DNA of 64,000 nucleotides from CAZSSM01 sp964609385 (GTDB lineage: Bacteria; Planctomycetota; Planctomycetia; Isosphaerales; Isosphaeraceae). Below the pieces are notes generated by a model that saw only the letters and a program-made list of their open reading frames with translations, was not told the origin of the DNA and did not search any database. Location: contig CAZSSM010000040.1 in NCBI GenBank assembly GCA_964609385.1, forward strand, positions 1-64,000, written 5' to 3'. Of the stretch, positions 62,328-64,000 are shown piece by piece (position 1 is the stretch's first letter; every line of letters begins with the position of its first letter). Position numbers and translations under genes: made by a program.

Positions 62328-62780
62328 TCAACTGCGATCATCGGCTTTGAGGACGGTCACCCGGAACCAATCCTCCTCGCTGGTGAAAACCGACTTGAGC
62401 ATCGGCTGGGCGTCGAGCATGTGGAAGGTGTAATCGGGCCCTTCGACGACCGCCGGCAAGGAGATGTGACAGCTCTCCGGGAGCAGTGCTTTGACGTTAC
62501 CGCCGAGCATGTTGGCCACCTCGCCGATCGCGTCGAAAATGTCTCCTTTTGATACTTGATCAGGTTCGATGTCGAACATCGATGCCGCCACTCGTCTGCC
62601 CAGGATCATGTCGCAGTCCAAGAGCACAGCGCCTTGCCAGGCACCCGTGATCTGGACGCTACCAGTCAATGGGTCGTTGGCGGTAGGCGTTGCGTCGGGG
62701 GTCGGTTCGACCGGAAAACCGAGCATCGTCGACCAAATCGATTCAACAAGACGATACATCTCGACATCGCAGACAAGCAT
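62328..62780 (-). CDS. cheX: CheX-like chemotaxis phosphatase
   Basis: 150 residues of the CheC/CheX/FliY fold, which removes phosphate from CheY. Features: GSVQITGAWQGAVLLDCDM, then the catalytic helix pattern DIFDAIGEVANMLGGNVKAL with the E-x2-N pair, and ISLPAVVEGPDYTF. GAGGTGAA precedes the ATG. It starts 8 bases after the cheR stop, in the order cheB-cheR-cheX on the minus strand. Confidence 0.82.
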   Translation of the reverse strand: MLVCDVEMYRLVESIWSTMLGFPVEPTPDATPTANDPLTGSVQITGAWQGAVLLDCDMILGRRVAASMFDIEPDQVSKGDIFDAIGEVANMLGGNVKALLPESCHISLPAVVEGPDYTFHMLDAQPMLKSVFTSEEDWFRVTVLKADDRS

Positions 62781-62788
62781 GATTCACC

Positions 62789-63724
62789 TCACAAAGATTG
62801 TGGGACCGATGGGCGGGTGGAGCTGGTCACGCAAGTAAGGGATTGAGGCGTCGTGGTGACTTGCCGGCGATCGGCCGTGGATTGCGAGGACTCCTTGGGC
62901 TGGAAGAACCCACGCAACTCGGGCTGCACCGGAACGAAGTCATTGCTGAAGAAGATCGGAGTTTCAGTGGCGCCCAACACCAGCATCCCGTCACGGGCAA
63001 GTGCATTGCGTGCGCGCTGGAGGACGGCCTGCTTCGATGGCACAGAGAAGTAGATCAAGACGTTTCGCAATAGGATCAGATCAAACTTAGGATCCCAAGA
63101 CCAATCGGTGGCCAGGTTGAGGCGCTGGAACTTGACCATCCGGCGGATCGATTCGCTGAGGATCCAATTGAGTCCCTCACGACGAAAGTATTTGACCAGC
63201 AGCGCTGCGGGGATCCCGCGGTTGGCCTCGAACTGGGAGTAGCGGCCCGATTCGGCCCGCTCCAACGACTCGTGCGAGAGATCGCTGGCGATGATCGTCA
63301 GGTCCCAGTCGGCCAGTTCTGGGAAGTGCTGTTGGATCAGCATCGCGAGGCTGTAGACCTCCTGGCCAGTCGAGGACGCGGCCGACCAAATCCGCAACCG
63401 TTTGGACTGAGCCCGGCGTTGGATCAGCTCGGGGAGCACCCGCTCGCGGAGGTGGACGAACGGCTGCTGGTCTCGGAAGAAGTAGGTCTCCGGCGTCGTG
63501 ATCGCCTCGGCGACGCGGTCGAGCATCTTGGAGGCCGGGTCCTGCTCATCGCGGGGCTGGCGGAGCGACTGCACGATCTCCGAGGCGCTCGACATGCCGA
63601 GGTGGCGGGCCAGCTTCTCCAGCCGGATCTCGGCGAAGTAGCGGTTCTCATCGTCCACTTCGATCAAGCATCGATGAGCGATGAGAGTGCGGAACTTGTA
63701 GAACTCATCCGGAGTCAAAGGCAT
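62789..63724 (-). CDS. cheR: Chemotaxis protein methyltransferase CheR
   Basis: 311 residues. The N-terminal helical domain (MPLTPDEFYKFRTLIAHRC) recognises receptors. The SAM-binding catalytic domain has ITTPETYFFRDQQPFVHLRE, LRIWSAASSTGQEVYSLAML, LTIIASDLSHESLERAESGR, FDLILLRNVLIYFS and a late GMLVLGATETP. It methylates glutamates on chemoreceptors. ATG 63724 has GGGAGA upstream and overlaps the cheB stop by 10 bases; the longer frame upstream is cheB sequence in another frame. Confidence 0.93.
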   Translation of the reverse strand: MPLTPDEFYKFRTLIAHRCLIEVDDENRYFAEIRLEKLARHLGMSSASEIVQSLRQPRDEQDPASKMLDRVAEAITTPETYFFRDQQPFVHLRERVLPELIQRRAQSKRLRIWSAASSTGQEVYSLAMLIQQHFPELADWDLTIIASDLSHESLERAESGRYSQFEANRGIPAALLVKYFRREGLNWILSESIRRMVKFQRLNLATDWSWDPKFDLILLRNVLIYFSVPSKQAVLQRARNALARDGMLVLGATETPIFFSNDFVPVQPELRGFFQPKESSQSTADRRQVTTTPQSLTCVTSSTRPSVPQSL

Positions 63725-64000
63725 GATCGTAGTGTCTCCCTGTCCATCCGGGCGCTTGATGCGATGCGGTTGAGCTGATCGGCGATCTCGGGGACGCTCA
63801 GCACCGCATCGGCCAGACCGGCCTCGGCGACGATCCCAGGCATCCCCCAGACCACGCTGGAGTCGGCGTCCTGGACCAGAATTCGGCCGCCGGCCTCGGC
63901 CACCGCGCGGCAACCGTCCAAGCCATCACAGCCCATCCCGGTCAGGACGACCGCGACGACGCCGGGGCCGAAGGCCCGAGCCGCCTGCTGGAACAGGATG
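63715..64000 (-). CDS. cheB: Chemotaxis methylesterase CheB, C-terminal part (runs off window)
   Basis: Only the last about 94 residues are inside the window. They match the end of the CheB methylesterase domain: VVAVVLTGMGCDGLDGCRAV with the catalytic-type Asp, AGGRILVQDADSSVVWGMPG, and VLSVPEIADQLNRIA. CheB removes receptor methyl groups when phosphorylated. It overlaps cheR by 10 bases, indicating translational coupling. The N-terminus lies beyond position 64000. Confidence 0.9.
   Translation of the reverse strand, partial: ILFQQAARAFGPGVVAVVLTGMGCDGLDGCRAVAEAGGRILVQDADSSVVWGMPGIVAEAGLADAVLSVPEIADQLNRIASSARMDRETLRSCL

Overview
The window looks like a piece of a high-GC planctomycete chromosome, most likely from the Isosphaeraceae lineage. 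The evidence is two calcium-binding-repeat proteins with the planctomycete N-terminal LEPR-XLL-type motif, a DUF1559 pseudopilin-like protein beside a small repeat lipoprotein, two formylglycine-type sulfatases, a Tat-exported Gfo/Idh/MocA oxidoreductase, a PIG-L deacetylase, BlaI-type and ECF-type regulators, and frequent TTG/GTG starts. The piece is scaffolded: a 100-base N run interrupts one gene.

Layout. 1-19,000: ordinary chromosome, with an APC permease and exported methyltransferase, two RTX-like surface proteins, a GT-B glycosyltransferase, a hydroxyacid dehydrogenase, an esterase, an M48 protease divergent from a BlaI repressor, and sugar/GlcNAc-type metabolic genes. 19,388-36,940: an accessory island built round a complete type III-B CRISPR effector operon (cmr1-cas10-cmr3-cmr4-cmr5-cmr6). 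37,464-52,568: a tRNA-Arg, a TetR-regulated hydrolase, lipoprotein/DUF1559 genes, a sulfatase, nadC, hemL and a PutA-type proline catabolic enzyme. 52,610-56,803: a three-gene TPR-CHAT protease cluster resembling CATRA-type conflict systems. 57,134-64,000: a sulfatase, a YbaK-like deacylase, RNase P RNA, a degenerate CbiA-like protein and a cheX-cheR-cheB chemotaxis group running off the end.

The most interesting content is the CRISPR island. Cas10 keeps its GGDD cyclase motif, so it should make cyclic oligoadenylate. Upstream of the operon, in order, lie a protein with a sigma-region-2-like segment, a protein of unknown family with an acidic linker, and a Lon-like Ser/Lys protease fused to a C-terminal CARF-like domain. 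Downstream lie a CARF-winged-helix protein with a possible RelE-like C-terminus, a second sigma-region-2-like protein, Cas6, a four-blade WD40 protein and an ECF sigma fragment. The upstream trio has the logic of the known Calp cascade (cyclic-nucleotide-activated Lon protease, cleavable anti-sigma, sigma factor), but with CARF in place of SAVED and with non-canonical, apparently unrelated sigma and substrate proteins. My inference is that the locus turns detection of foreign RNA into proteolysis-triggered transcription. No cas1/cas2 and no normal CRISPR array are in the window; only one orphan repeat-like sequence is seen.
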